From assembly GCA_016893485.2 (NCBI GenBank), contig JAFEKX020000001.1:8697501-8761500 (forward strand): a stretch of DNA of 64,000 nucleotides. The letters are read 5' to 3'. A program made the translations under genes and the position numbers. Positions within the stretch are counted from its first letter, which is position 1. Every line of letters begins with the position of its first letter. The DNA is from Streptomyces sp. P3. Its GTDB lineage: Bacteria > Actinomycetota > Actinomycetes > Streptomycetales > Streptomycetaceae. Positions 9,498-19,406 of this stretch are shown here, one piece after another. Below the pieces are notes generated by a model that was given only the letters and a program-made list of their open reading frames with translations, ran no database searches and was not told the origin of the DNA.

Positions 9498-9727
9498 TCA
9501 GCGCGCCGCAAGCAACGAGTCGTCCTGAGGGCGGGCACCGGGAGCCGATGCCGGGCGGCGACGAGGGCCGTGTCGATGTCACGGGTGCCGGTCGACACGC
9601 ACAGGGTGTAGGCGACGTCGTCCATCCGTCGGCGGGCGGCGGGACTGCCGTTCTCGGCATGCAGAGCGCGCAGCGTCTCGTACTGCTCGACCAGGTCCTT
9701 CAACACCGCGGGGTGTGCCATCAGCAC
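9498..9727 (-). CDS. DUF5133 family protein
   Basis: Small protein of about 77 residues: MAHPAVLKDLVEQYETLR, DDVAYTLCVSTGTRDIDTA and C-terminal QDDSLLAAR. GTG at 9725-9727 is preferred because GGGAGG lies six bases before it; the ATG at 9719-9721 is the alternative. One base is missing near 9520, needed to reach the conserved C-terminus and the stop at 9498. Function unknown. A second DUF5133 gene lies at 63333-63614. Preceded by a SigB-type site at 9770-9794. Confidence 0.8.
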
Positions 9728-9769
9728 CAGGGGCCTCCCTTTCACCTGAACCCGTTGTTCGCGAGGCGG

Positions 9770-9794
9770 ATACCCCGCGTCGACATGCGCATGC
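9770..9794 (-). promoter_or_regulatory. SigB-type promoter candidate for DUF5133 gene
   Basis: Minus strand GCAT, 15 bases, GGGTAT; fits GNNT-N15-GGGTA(C/T), about 43 bases before the GTG at 9727. Confidence 0.45.
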
Positions 9795-9851
9795 ACGGCG
9801 TTTTCCAGGGGCCTCCGACAGAGGAGGCCATCGGCATGACGACCCCGGACC

Positions 9852-10828
9852 TCAGCTCAAGTCGGCTTCCCCGGCGGCGCGTTGGGGCACCACGGTGTAT
9901 TTCGGGTCCTCCGCCGAGGCGACCCCGGCCGCGAAGATGCCGAAGCGGGTGCACGCGGAGCCCGCGAGGAGGGCGAGTCCGCTCGCCACGGCGGCCGGCC
10001 GACTGCGGTGGCCGAGCAGCAGTCCACCCGCCGCACCGGCCGCGGTGAGCAGCCGGGCGGCGCGCAGCAGGGTCCCGGCCCGCCCCTCACGGTAGGTCTC
10101 GGCGACCATGCCGAGCCGTTTCTCCGCCGCCTCGGTGGCCGTCACCTCGGCCGCGGCGGCCAGCAGCGCGGCGCAGCGGGCCGGTGCGGACTCGGTCACG
10201 GGGCCGAGGGCCAGAGCCATTCCCGCCGCTGCCGCCGTCGCCGACGCGGCGAAGACGTACGGGAGTTCGCGGTGTGCGCCGTGCCAGGCGGGAACGGCGG
10301 TGTCCGCCGCCAGGACGGCCGTGTACGAGGCGACCGCCGGGCCGAGCAGTGCCGCCGCCGCGGTCGCCGCGGCCCCGGCCCTGGGCAGCCGACCCGTGAC
10401 GGCGGTGACGGCCGCCGCGCCGGCCGCCGGTGCGTAGCCGGCCAGCAGCCACGAGCCCACGCTCATGGGCGAGGTGGGCTTGAGGACCCGGAGCATGTTC
10501 GGGAACCGGCTCGGCACCCCGAGGTCGTGCACGAGCGCGGCGGCGGACAGCGAGATCGCGGCGAGCGAGGACACCTTCATCGCCGTGGCGGTGCTCCGGC
10601 GTCCCGTGAGCTGGGCGCCCGCCGCGAGCACGGAGCCCGCCCCGGCCAGCCCGCCCAGGAAGAAGTACCCGGCGATGTCCAGGGCGCTCCAGGACGGCGC
10701 CTTGATGATGGGGCGTCCGTAGTACGACTCGAACTCGGCGCGGGGGACCATGAGTTGTTCCCCGCGACGGCCACGGCGACCGCGCCGCCCCCGGGGTCGC
10801 GCTGCCCGTTCCGCTCGGTCGCCGTCAT
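9852..10828 (-). CDS. NrfD-type membrane subunit of formate dehydrogenase complex
   Basis: About 325 residues with eight or nine hydrophobic segments, the polytopic NrfD/PsrC fold that anchors the complex and exchanges electrons with menaquinone. N-terminal FESYYGRPIIKAPSW and GYFFLGGLAGAGSVLAAG are typical. The start is the ATG at 10826-10828, in ATGA overlap with the ferredoxin subunit stop. One base is missing near 10762, which hides this start. Last gene of a three-gene operon. Confidence 0.88.
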
Positions 10829-11754
10829 CGTGTTCCCTTCCTGGCCCGGAGGGCGGGCAGTGCGAAGGAGAGCGCGAAGCCGCCGACCAGGGAGAGGGCG
10901 GCCGCGCCTGCGTGCTTCCACATCGTGGGGAGGTCGCGGGTGGTGACGACCGGGTTCGGGGGCAGCCCGTAGACCTCGGGCTTGTCCAGGAGCAGGAAGA
11001 ACGCGCCGTCGCCGCCGACCCCGTCGTCGGGTTCATGGCCGTAGAGCCGGGCGCCGTCCACGCCCGCCTCGTGCAACTGGTCCACCCGCAGTGCGGCCCG
11101 TTCGCGCAGTTCGTCCAGCGGGCCGAACTGGATGGACTCCGTCGGGCAGGCCTTGGCGCAGGCGGGCTCCTGTCCGGCGCCGAGCCGGTCGTAGCACATG
11201 GTGCACTTGAACGCCCGTCCGTCGTCCGGGCGTTGCTCGATCACGCCGTACGGGCAGGCGGGCACGCAGTACCCGCAGCCGTTGCAGATGTCCTCCTGGA
11301 CGACGACCGTGCCGAACTCGGTGCGGAAGAGGGAGCCAGTGGGGCAGACGTCCAGGCAGGCCGCGTGGGTGCAGTGTTTGCACACGTCGGAGGACATCAG
11401 CCAGCGCAGTTCTCCGGTGTCCGGGTCATCGGCGGGAGGCTTGGACTCGGCCTCGACCAGGTGGAGTTGGGTGCGTCCGTCCGGCGCCGGGGTCTGCGGT
11501 GCCTGCTGCTCGATGAAGGCGACGTGGCGCCAGGTGGAGGCGCCGAGGCCCTGCGTGTTGTCGTAGCTCATGCCGGTGAGGGTGAGGCCGTCCTCCGGGA
11601 TGGCGTTCCACTCCTTGCACGCGACCTCGCAGGCCTTGCAGCCGATACAGACGGAGGTGTCGGTGAAGAAGCCGACGCGGGGCGGAGGTTCGGGGTGTCC
11701 GGCGTCGCGCGCCGGGTCGGGTTCCGTGCCACTCAGCAGATGACGATCCGTCAT
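10825..11754 (-). CDS. Four-cluster ferredoxin subunit of formate dehydrogenase
   Basis: 309 residues. Four 4Fe-4S motifs: CIGCKACEVACKEW, CKHCTHAACLDVC, CNGCGYCVPAC and CTMCYDRL with CAKAC, as in FdnH/FdoH. A single C-terminal transmembrane helix (AALSLVGGFALSFALPAL) would tether it to the membrane. Start ATG 11752-11754 overlaps the catalytic-subunit stop by ATGA, and its stop overlaps the NrfD start the same way. Carries electrons from the Mo site to NrfD. Confidence 0.93.
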   Translation of the reverse strand: MTDRHLLSGTEPDPARDAGHPEPPPRVGFFTDTSVCIGCKACEVACKEWNAIPEDGLTLTGMSYDNTQGLGASTWRHVAFIEQQAPQTPAPDGRTQLHLVEAESKPPADDPDTGELRWLMSSDVCKHCTHAACLDVCPTGSLFRTEFGTVVVQEDICNGCGYCVPACPYGVIEQRPDDGRAFKCTMCYDRLGAGQEPACAKACPTESIQFGPLDELRERAALRVDQLHEAGVDGARLYGHEPDDGVGGDGAFFLLLDKPEVYGLPPNPVVTTRDLPTMWKHAGAAALSLVGGFALSFALPALRARKGTR

Positions 11755-14700
11755 TTCCTGGTCTCCGTCCCGGTGTTGGCGGTGATGCCCGCGCGGCTGC
11801 GATATTCGGCGACCAGTTTCGGCAGGTCGGGGCCACGCGGCCGGCGGCCCGGGCGGATGTCGGCGGTCAGCGCCTTGTCCTCCTGGATATGGGCGTTGGG
11901 GTCGAGGGCGATCGCGACGAGTTCGTTGGCCGCGTCGCCGGTGACCACGCCGTTGGGGCCCCAGTGGAACGGCAGCCCGATCTGGTGGACCGTCCGGCCG
12001 TGCACTGTGAGCGGGGTGATGCGGGCGGTGACCATGACGCGTGCCTCGATCGCGTTGCGCGCCGTGACGATGGTGGCCCAGCCCATGTGCTCGAGGCCGC
12101 GCTCGGCGGCCAGTTGAGGGGAGACCTCGCAGAAGAACTCCGGCTGGAGTTCCGAGAGATAGGGCGACCACCGGCTCATGCCGCCCGCCGTGAAGTGCTC
12201 GGTGAGGCGGTGCGTGGTGACGACGTAGGGGAAGACCTCGGCGCCCTTGTCGTCGCCGCTGGGGTGGTAGCGGTTGCCCTCCCGGGGCACCAACTGGCGT
12301 ACGGGGGAGCGGGGTGTGGACGGGTGAAGCGCGTTGCCGAAGGGGAGTCCTGCGGTTCGTAGTGGGTCGGGAGCGGGCCGTCCTCCAGGCCCGCGGGCGC
12401 GTACAGCCAGCCCTTGCCGTCGGCCTGCATGATGAACGGGTCGTCGCCGCGCAGGGCGTCGGGGCCGGTCGCGCCCTCGTCCGGTACGAAGTCGGGGGCG
12501 CGGTCGGGCACGAAGTCGGGGATGTCGTGGCCGGTCCACTTCCCCGCGTCCTCGTCCCACCAGACGTAGGCCTTGCGCTCGCTCCACGGGGTGCCGTCCG
12601 GGGCGGCCGAGGCGCGGTTGTAGAGGATGCGCCGGTTGGCGGGCCAGGCCCAGGCCCACTCGGCGGCCACCCAGTCCTGTTCGCTGCCGGGCCTGCGCCT
12701 GGCGGCCTGGTTCACGCCGTCCGCGTACACCCCGCAGTAGATCCAGCAGCCGCACCGTGTCGAGCCGTCCTCCTTGAGTTCGGTGTACGCCGTGAGCGGC
12801 GCCCCGTCCGGGCCGTGGCCGTTGATCTCGGCGAGGACGGCGGCGGCGACGGGTTCGGCCAGCGGGCCGTCCACCGGGTAGTCCCAGGTCAGGTCCTGCA
12901 CGGGCCGGTCCATCGGGTCGGTGGAGGCGGCCAGCCGCTCCTTGATGCGGCGGCCGAGGTGGTACATGAACCACAGGTCGCTGCGGGCGTCGCCCTCGGG
13001 CTCGACGGCCGCGTGGTGCCACTGGAGCCAGCGGTTGGTGTTGGTGAAGGAGCCGTTCTTCTCGGTGTGCGCGGCGGCGGGAAGAAGAACACCTCGGTGC
13101 CGATGTCCTCGGTGCGCAGCTCGCCGGTCTCGATCTCGGGGCCGTCCTGCCACCAGGTCGCCGACTCGATGAGGGAGAAGTCGCGTACGACGAGCCACTC
13201 CAGGTTGGCCATGCCGAGCCGCTGGAGGCGGGTGTTGGCGGAGCCTACGGCGGGGTTCTCGCCCATCAGGAAGTAGCCCTTGCACACGCCGTCCAGCTGG
13301 GCCAGCACCGTGTCGTAGGTGGAGTGGGAGCCGGTCAGGCGCGGCAGGTGGTCGAAGCAGAAGTCGTTGGCGGCGGTGGCCGCGTCGCCGTAGTACGCCT
13401 TGAGGAGGCTCACGAAGTAGGCCCGCATGTTGCCCCAGAAGCCCTTGTCGGTGCGGCTGGCGTCGATGAACGCGTCCAGGTTCTCGTGGGCGTGGGCGTG
13501 CGGCATGGGGAGGTAGCCGGGCAGCAGGTTGAAGAGGGTGGGGATGTCGCTGGAGCCCTGGATGGAGGCGTGGCCGCGCAGCGCCTGGATGCCGCCGCCG
13601 GGGCGGCCGATGTTGCCGAGCAGCAGCTGGAGCACGCTCGCGGCGCGGATGTACTGGGCACCGACGGAGTGCTGGGTCCAGCCGACCGCGTACACGAAGG
13701 CACTGGTCCGCTCGCGGCCCGAGTTGGCGGTCAGGTCCTCGCACACCTGGAGGAACTTGGCGCGCGGTACTCCGCAGACCTCCTCCACCAACTCCGGGGT
13801 GTAGCGGGCGTAGTGGCGCTTGAGGATCTGGTAGACGCAGCGCGGGTCGCGCAGGGTCTCGTCGCGGGGCGGCCGGCTCGTGGTCTGCGCGCCGCCCGAG
13901 CCGTGTGCCTCGGAGCCGCCGGAGCCCTGGACGCGCTCCTCGTACTGTTCGTCGACCTCACCGGTCGGCTGCTGCACCTCGACGCCCTGGTACTGCCAAC
14001 TGGACTGGTCGTAGTGGTGCTTGTCCTCGTCCAGGCCGGAGAAGACGCCGTCGAGGTCCTCGGTGTCGCGGAAGTCCTCGCTGACCAGGGTGGCGGCGTT
14101 GGTGTAGGCGAGGACGTACTCGCGGAAGTCCTTCTCCTCGGTCAGGACGTGGTTGATGATCGCGCCAAGGAACGCGATGTCGCTGCCGGCCCGGATCGGG
14201 ACGTGCAGGTCGGCCAGCGCGCTGGTGCGGGTGAAACGCGGGTCTACGTGGATGACGCGGGCGCCGCGCTTCTTGGCCTCCATCACCCACTGGAAGCCGA
14301 CCGGGTGAGCCTCGGCGAAGTTGGAGCCCTGGATCACGATGCAGTCGGCGTGCTGGAGGTCCTGCATGAAGGTGGTGGCGCCGCCCCGCCCGAAGGACGT
14401 GCCGAGCCCGGCGACCGTGGAGCTGTGGCAGACCCGGGCCTGGTTCTCCACCTGGATGATCCCGAGGCCGGTCAGCAGCTTCTTGATGAGGTAGTTCTCC
14501 TCGTTGTCGAGGGTCGCGCCGCCGAGACTGGCGATGCCGAGGGTGCGAGCGGTGCGCAGCCCCTCCGACTCCCACTCCCAGGTCCGGCGCCGCGTCTCGA
14601 TCACCCGGTCGGCCACCATGTCCATGGCGGTCTCCAGGTCGAGGGGCTCCCAGTCGGTGGCGTACGGCCGCCGGTACAGCACCTCGTGGCGCCGGGCCGA

Positions 14701-14994
14701 GCCGGTGGTGAGCTGGAGCGTGGCCGAACCCTTGGGGCACAGGCGGCCCCGGCTGATGGGCGAGTCCGGGTCGCCCTCGATCTGTACGACCTTGTCGTCC
14801 TTGACGTAGACCTGCTGGCCGCAGCCCACCGCACAGTAGGGGCACACCGAACTCACCACCCGGTCGGCGGTGTCCGTGCGCGGCCGGAGCTGCTCGGTGC
14901 GCGCCGACATGGCGGCCCGGCCCCGGCCCAGCGGGTCGGATCCGGTGAGCTGACGGAAGGCGGGCCAGTCGCTGACCCATGTACGCACACCCAT
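11751..14994 (-). CDS. Formate dehydrogenase-type molybdopterin oxidoreductase, catalytic subunit
   Basis: About 1,081 residues. N-terminal 4Fe-4S site CPYCAVGC with GRLCPKGS; the metal ligand is cysteine in ARVCHSSTVAGLG, where E. coli FdnG has selenocysteine. GSNFAEAHPVGFQW and GNIGRPGGGIQALRGHASIQG are typical of the FdoG group. No twin-arginine signal is seen, so the complex probably faces the cytoplasm. Start ATG 14992-14994 with AAAGGA. Frame breaks near 13082 (CCCC read as CCC in FFFPAAA) and near 12347. Formate as substrate is by family only. Confidence 0.9.
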
Positions 14995-15085
14995 GGTGTG
15001 TCCTTTCGGCGGCCGGAACGCCCGGCGGCGTCGGTGGGCGTCACTTCCAGACTGACCCACGGGGGTGGGGACGGCGCGCGGGGCG

Positions 15086-15389
15086 TCAGGCGGACGGCTC
15101 GTCGGGCACGGGGTGTTCCGGCCGGGGGCTTCCGGAGCGGGGAGCCACGCCGACCCGTGCCGGCCTCGTCCGTGTCGGGGACCTCCGTGTCGGGGGCCTC
15201 CGGATCGGGGGTCTGCGTCTCGGGGTTCCCTGGGTCGCGCTGTTCGTCCCCGGCCGACGGAGGCGCGTCGGCCGCGGGCTCCCAGGCGTCCTTGTCGGAC
15301 CCCGCCTGCTGGTCGGGCATGTCCCGCGGCACGGGCTTGTTCTCCCGGCCCACGCCGTCGCCGTGACTGCCCGGGCTGTACTCGTTCAC
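15086..15389 (-). CDS. Small Pro/Asp-rich hydrophilic protein
   Basis: About 101 residues from GTG at 15387-15389 behind GGGAGAGCAG. The N-terminal half reads VNEYSPGSHGDGVGRENK and then an acidic PDTEVPDTDEAGT stretch. Without a frame change it would run 230 bases into the formate dehydrogenase gene; a one-base shift near 15130 gives an ending VPDEPSA and a stop at 15086. No recognised domain. A SigB-type site lies 42 bases upstream. Existence likely, exact C-terminus uncertain. Confidence 0.5.
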
Positions 15390-15430
15390 ACTGCTCTCCC
15401 TCTCTCGGCCGGACCTCGATCCGACCCCGG

Positions 15431-15456
15431 GTACCCCACGCGGGGCGCCGTCACAC
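15431..15456 (-). promoter_or_regulatory. SigB-type promoter candidate for gene at 15389
   Basis: Minus strand GTGT, 16 bases, GGGTAC. Confidence 0.45.
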
Positions 15457-15535
15457 GGGGAGGACGGCACTCACCCGGACGCTCTGCCGCCCTTGCCGCT
15501 CTGCCGCTCCGCCGTCCGACGAGCCGTCGGCCAGG

Positions 15536-16441
15536 TCATTCGGCCGCGCCGCCGTGTCCGTCGCGGCGCTCGTCCGCGCCCTCGCCCGCGAAGAAGTCCC
15601 CGAGGGAGCGGGCGAGTGCCTCCGGAGCCTGCTCGGCCACGTGGTGTCCCGAGTCGATGCCGTGACCGCGCAGGTCCGGCGCCCACGCGCGCCAGATCTT
15701 CAGCGGGTCGCCGTAGAGGTCCTCCAGGTCGTCCCGGAGCGACCACAGGACCAGTGCCGGACACCGGATGCGCACCCCGGCCGCCCGGTCCTCCTCCTCG
15801 TGCCGCCGGTCGACGGTGAGACCGGCCCGGTAGTCCTCGAGCATCCCTCGCACGACATCGGGGTTTCTCGTGGCCTCCCGCCACTCGGCGTGGTTCTCCG
15901 CGCCCATGCTCCGCGGGTCGCCGCTGTACCAGCTGTCCGGGTCGGCGTTGATGACCCGCTCGGGGACGTCCGGCTGGGCGAAGAAGAACCAGTGCCACCA
16001 CTGCGTGGCGAACTCCGGCGTGATCCGGGACAGATGCTCGGTGACGGGCAGGCCGTCGATCAGGGCCACCTTCGAGACCGCGCCCGGGTGATCGAGCGCG
16101 AGCCGCAGGGCGACGCTGCTTCCGCGGTCGTGCCCGGCGAGGGCGAAGCGGCTGTGACCGAGGCGACGCATCACCGCGACGACATCGGCGGCGACGGCCC
16201 GCTTGGAATACCCGACGTGGTCAGCTGTGGGCACCGGCCCGCGCGAGCGGCCGTAGCCGCGCAGGTCGGGACAGACCACGGTGAAACCGCGCCGTACCAG
16301 CAGCGGTGCCACCCAATGCCAGGTCGCGGACGTGCGGGGATGACCGTGCAGCAGGACCACCGGTGGGCCCTCGCCGCCGTGGCGGACGAAGATCGACGCG
16401 TCCTCGACCTCGAACCGGTTGACCTCGAAACCCTCGAACAA
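15536..16441 (-). CDS. Alpha/beta hydrolase, haloacetate dehalogenase-like
   Basis: 301 residues, intact frame. Oxyanion motif VLLHGHPRT, nucleophile elbow GHDRGS (Asp nucleophile as in haloalkane/haloacetate dehalogenases and epoxide hydrolases), WHWFFFAQPDVPE, and catalytic His in IDSGHHVAEQAPE. TTG start at 16439-16441 is chosen because AGGAGGT lies six bases before it and the conserved fold begins immediately after. Real substrate unknown; many relatives in Streptomyces are uncharacterised. Confidence 0.88.
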   Translation of the reverse strand: MFEGFEVNRFEVEDASIFVRHGGEGPPVVLLHGHPRTSATWHWVAPLLVRRGFTVVCPDLRGYGRSRGPVPTADHVGYSKRAVAADVVAVMRRLGHSRFALAGHDRGSSVALRLALDHPGAVSKVALIDGLPVTEHLSRITPEFATQWWHWFFFAQPDVPERVINADPDSWYSGDPRSMGAENHAEWREATRNPDVVRGMLEDYRAGLTVDRRHEEEDRAAGVRIRCPALVLWSLRDDLEDLYGDPLKIWRAWAPDLRGHGIDSGHHVAEQAPEALARSLGDFFAGEGADERRDGHGGAAE

Positions 16442-16542
16442 GGCGCTACCTCCTACGCGAACGGACACAGAGCCGGTCGATGGGCCGGGTACCCGAGATG
16501 TTCGGCTTGCCGCCCGCCGAGCGGGAAAACCGGCAGCCGTGA

Positions 16543-16698
16543 CACCTGCGTCTCGGCGAGGTCCCCTGGCACGGCAGCGTGTTCCGGCTGTCCGACGCCG
16601 CCGTGGTGAGCGGTCCGGCGACCGCGCCGCAGCCGTCGCGCGAGACCCGGATCGAACCGGACCGCGCCCTCGCCGTCCGGCTGCCGGGCGCGGGCTGA
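16543..16698 (+). pseudogene. C-terminal remnant of a Rieske 2Fe-2S protein
   Basis: From 16561 the frame reads VPWHGSVFRLSDAAVVSG then PATAPQPSRETR, ending at a TGA at 16696. This matches the second half of a Rieske domain (CPWHGSxF with the cysteine lost). An in-frame TGA at 16540 and absence of the first Rieske box (CTHxGC) upstream show truncation. The rest of 16442-16973 shows nothing I recognise. Confidence 0.5.
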
Positions 16699-16973
16699 GG
16701 AGGAGCGGGCCGAGCGCAACGGGGGAGTCGCGGGAGGGGGCGGGGCCCTGGCCGAAGTGGCGCCCGGTGGGGCCGGTTCGGTGCGCGCGGGCGGCCCGCC
16801 CTCGGAGCCCCGGGCCGTCTCCTCGGCCGTACGGAGACCCGGCCTCACCCACGGCGGGGCGTCCCTGGGCGGCAACTCGTTCCACGGTGACCACTTCGGG
16901 CACAGCGTTTGCATCGGCTGTCCCTGGAAAGACGGGCACATGTTCGGATTTGTCGCACCTGAAGGAGTCCGCG

Positions 16974-18020
16974 GTGATCACGTCCGCCGATGTCGCCCGT
17001 TCCGGAGTCTCCTCGGTCGGCGGCGGGAGAGCGTCCGACGTCAGCGAGGGCGGCTGCCCGGCGCCGGTGAGCGGCGGGCGTCCGGGCTGTTCGCCGGGTT
17101 CGTCGAGCGGGAGGCGCCCGCCGTACCGCTGCCGGGACGCTCGACGGGCCGTAGATTCGCCGTGCTCACCGCGCTGGGACGCCGTGACCTGTCGCTCGCC
17201 CGGCTGGCCGAGGGACATCTCGACGCGGCCGCGATCCTCCACGAGGTCGACGGCTCGCTGCCGGAGCCGGGGAGCGCTGGGGGTGTGGGCGGCACGGCCG
17301 CCGAGCCCCGTTGTGCACGCGACGCGCACGGACGACGGGTGGAGGCTGAGCGGCGTCAAACCGTACTGTTCCGGCGCCCGCTGCTGCACCCACGCGCTCG
17401 TCACCGCCGAGGCGGACGACGGGTACCGCCTCTTCGCCGTGGCACTGGACCACCCCGGCGTGACGCCGCAGTCCGGCACCTGGCCGGCGGTCGGGATGGC
17501 CGACAGCGACAGCCTGGACGTGTCCTTCACCGATGTGCCCGCCCGCGCGGTGGGCGATCCCGGCGCCTATGTGGAGCGGCCCGGCTTCCTGCACGGAGGG
17601 GTGGGCGTGGCCGCCTGCTGGCTCGGGGGCGCGCACGCGGTCGCGGCACCGCTGTACGAGCGCTCCGGAGCCGGGCGGCTCGACGAGCACGCGGCGGCCC
17701 ATCTGGGCGCGGTGGACGTGCTGCTCAGCACCGCCGACACGGTCATGCGCCGGGCGGCCGAGGACATCGACGCCGATCCCCTCGACGAGCGGGGGCAGGC
17801 CAGGGTGCGCGGTCTACGGGTGAGAGCCCTGCTCGAGAAGGTGTGCGCCGAGGTCCTCGACCACACCGGGCGGGCCCTGGGCGCCGGCCCGCTCTGCCAC
17901 GACGCACGCCATGCCCGCGCGGTGGCGGACCTGACCGTCTACATCCGGCAGCATCACGCCGAGGGCGACCTCGCACAGCTGGGGCACGCGATCGGCGACG
18001 GTACCCGGGAGACGCGATGA
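16974..18020 (+). CDS. Acyl-CoA dehydrogenase family protein
   Basis: About 349 residues from GTG at 16974 behind GAAGGAG. Recognisable acyl-CoA dehydrogenase segments: WRLSGVKPYCSGA, GTWPAVGMADSDSLDVSF, and the C-terminal helices AVADLTVYIRQHHAEGDL. Two frame breaks (about 17020-17060 and about 17278) disrupt the N-terminal half; the intervening stretch reads FVEREAPAVPLPG and GRRDLSLARLAEGH in another frame. Shorter than typical 380-residue family members and the usual catalytic Glu region is not obvious. First gene of a four-gene unit whose members overlap by ATGA or GTGA. Confidence 0.82.
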   Translation: MITSADVARSGVSSVGGGRASDVSEGGCPAPVSGGRPGCSPGSSSGRRPPYRCRDARRAVDSPCSPRWDAVTCRSPGWPRDISTRPRSSTRSTARCRSRGALGVWAARPPSPVVHATRTDDGWRLSGVKPYCSGARCCTHALVTAEADDGYRLFAVALDHPGVTPQSGTWPAVGMADSDSLDVSFTDVPARAVGDPGAYVERPGFLHGGVGVAACWLGGAHAVAAPLYERSGAGRLDEHAAAHLGAVDVLLSTADTVMRRAAEDIDADPLDERGQARVRGLRVRALLEKVCAEVLDHTGRALGAGPLCHDARHARAVADLTVYIRQHHAEGDLAQLGHAIGDGTRETR

Positions 18021-18796
18021 CGACGGCGCGGGGCGCCCTCTCCGCGGCGGAGCGCGAGGCGGCAGCCGCGGAGATCGACGGGCCCGGAACCGACGAGAAG
18101 GACTGGCACGCGGCCCGGCTGCCCGACCGCCTTCCGCACCTGGACCTTCCCGAGGGGCCCGTCGTGGTCGTGGCGGCCCATCCCGACGACGAGGTCCTGG
18201 GCTTGGGCGGCACCATGGCCGCCCTCGTCGGGGCGGGCGCCGCCGTGCACACGATCTGCCTGACCGACGGGGAGGCCTCGCACGGCGACGCCGACACGAA
18301 GGCGCGCGACACGTTGGCCGCGCTGCGCCGCCGCGAACTCACCGCGGCGCTGCACGAACTCGGCCCGCTCCCCACACCCCTGCACACAGGCTTCCCGGAC
18401 ATGGCCCTGGACCGGTACGAGGACGAGGCGACCGCGGTCATCGCCGGTCTCCTCTCCGAGACCGACGCGCGCCTGTGCCTGGCGCCGTGGGACGGCGACC
18501 TGCACAGCGACCACGAGGCCGCCGGACGCGCGGCGCGCCGTGCCTGCCGGGCGACCGGCACCACGCTGTGGTCCTTCCCGGTGTGGACGTGGCACTGGGC
18601 CCGCCCCGACGACCCCCGGGTGCCCTGGCGGCGGGCCGGTGTCCTGCCGCTCACCCCCGTGGCGATGGGACGCAAGAGGGCCGCTCTGGCGCGCTTCGCG
18701 AGCCAGCTCGAAGCGCGCGGCCCCGGAGTCCCGCCCGTGCTGCCGCCCGACGAACTGGCCCACCACACCCGCGCGTTCGAAACGGTGATCCGATGA
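18017..18796 (+). CDS. PIG-L/LmbE family deacetylase
   Basis: 259 residues, intact. Zinc site AAHPDDEVLGLGG near residue 58 and HSDHEAAG further on, the PIG-L/MshB signature. These enzymes remove acetyl groups from GlcNAc-containing molecules. Starts in ATGA overlap with the acyl-CoA dehydrogenase stop and ends in ATGA overlap with the methyltransferase, so the stoichiometry is probably coupled. The context (methyltransferase, glycosyltransferase) suggests work on a glycosylated lipid or a small glycoconjugate. Confidence 0.93.
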   Translation: MTTARGALSAAEREAAAAEIDGPGTDEKDWHAARLPDRLPHLDLPEGPVVVVAAHPDDEVLGLGGTMAALVGAGAAVHTICLTDGEASHGDADTKARDTLAALRRRELTAALHELGPLPTPLHTGFPDMALDRYEDEATAVIAGLLSETDARLCLAPWDGDLHSDHEAAGRAARRACRATGTTLWSFPVWTWHWARPDDPRVPWRRAGVLPLTPVAMGRKRAALARFASQLEARGPGVPPVLPPDELAHHTRAFETVIR

Positions 18797-19406
18797 ACAC
18801 CCCCGCCGCCTACTTCGAGGACCAGTACGCCGGCACCACCGACCCCTGGCACCTGGCGGACCGCTGGTACGACCGCCGCAAGTACGGCCTGACCATCGCC
18901 GCCCTGCCCCGTCCGCGCTATGAGCGGGCCTTCGAACCGGGCTGCTCGGTGGGCGTGCTGACCACGCTGCTGGCCACTCGCTGCGACCGGCTGCTCTCCA
19001 CCGACCGCGTCGCCTCGGCGGTGGCGACGACGGCCCGGCGCACCCGGGGACGGACCACGTCACCGTCCGGCAGCTGACGGTTCCCGACGAGTGGCCCGAG
19101 GGACGGTTCGACCTCGTGGTCCTCTCGGAGCTGCTCTACTACTTCGACGACGACACGCGGGCGCGGCTGCTGCGCCAGGCCACCGAGAGCCTGACCGCGG
19201 GCGGCCATCTCGTGACGGTGCACTGGAACCATCCCGTCGCCGAACACACCCGCACGGGCCGGGACATCGCCGGAGAGGTCGACACTCTGGCGGACCTGAA
19301 ACGGCTCGCCCGCTACGACGACCCCGACTTCACCCTCACCGTCCACGAACACGGCCGGGACGGCGGCCCCGCGCTCTCCCCGGCCCGGGCGGAGGGCCTG
19401 GCGTGA
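18793..19406 (+). CDS. NodS-like SAM-dependent methyltransferase
   Basis: About 204 residues. SAM motif I FEPGCSVGVLTTLLA and post-motif FDLVVLSELLYYFDDD. The NodS group methylates amino groups of deacetylated sugars in Nod-factor synthesis, which fits a partner deacetylase. One base is missing near 19048 (GGGGG read as GGGG), linking the two halves. Third gene of the unit; ends in GTGA overlap with the glycosyltransferase. Confidence 0.88.

Noticed and set aside
11751..14994. Selenocysteine or programmed frameshifting in the formate dehydrogenase
   Set aside because: The metal ligand is encoded as Cys, and the frame breaks occur in ordinary C runs without slippery-site structure, like those across the whole window.
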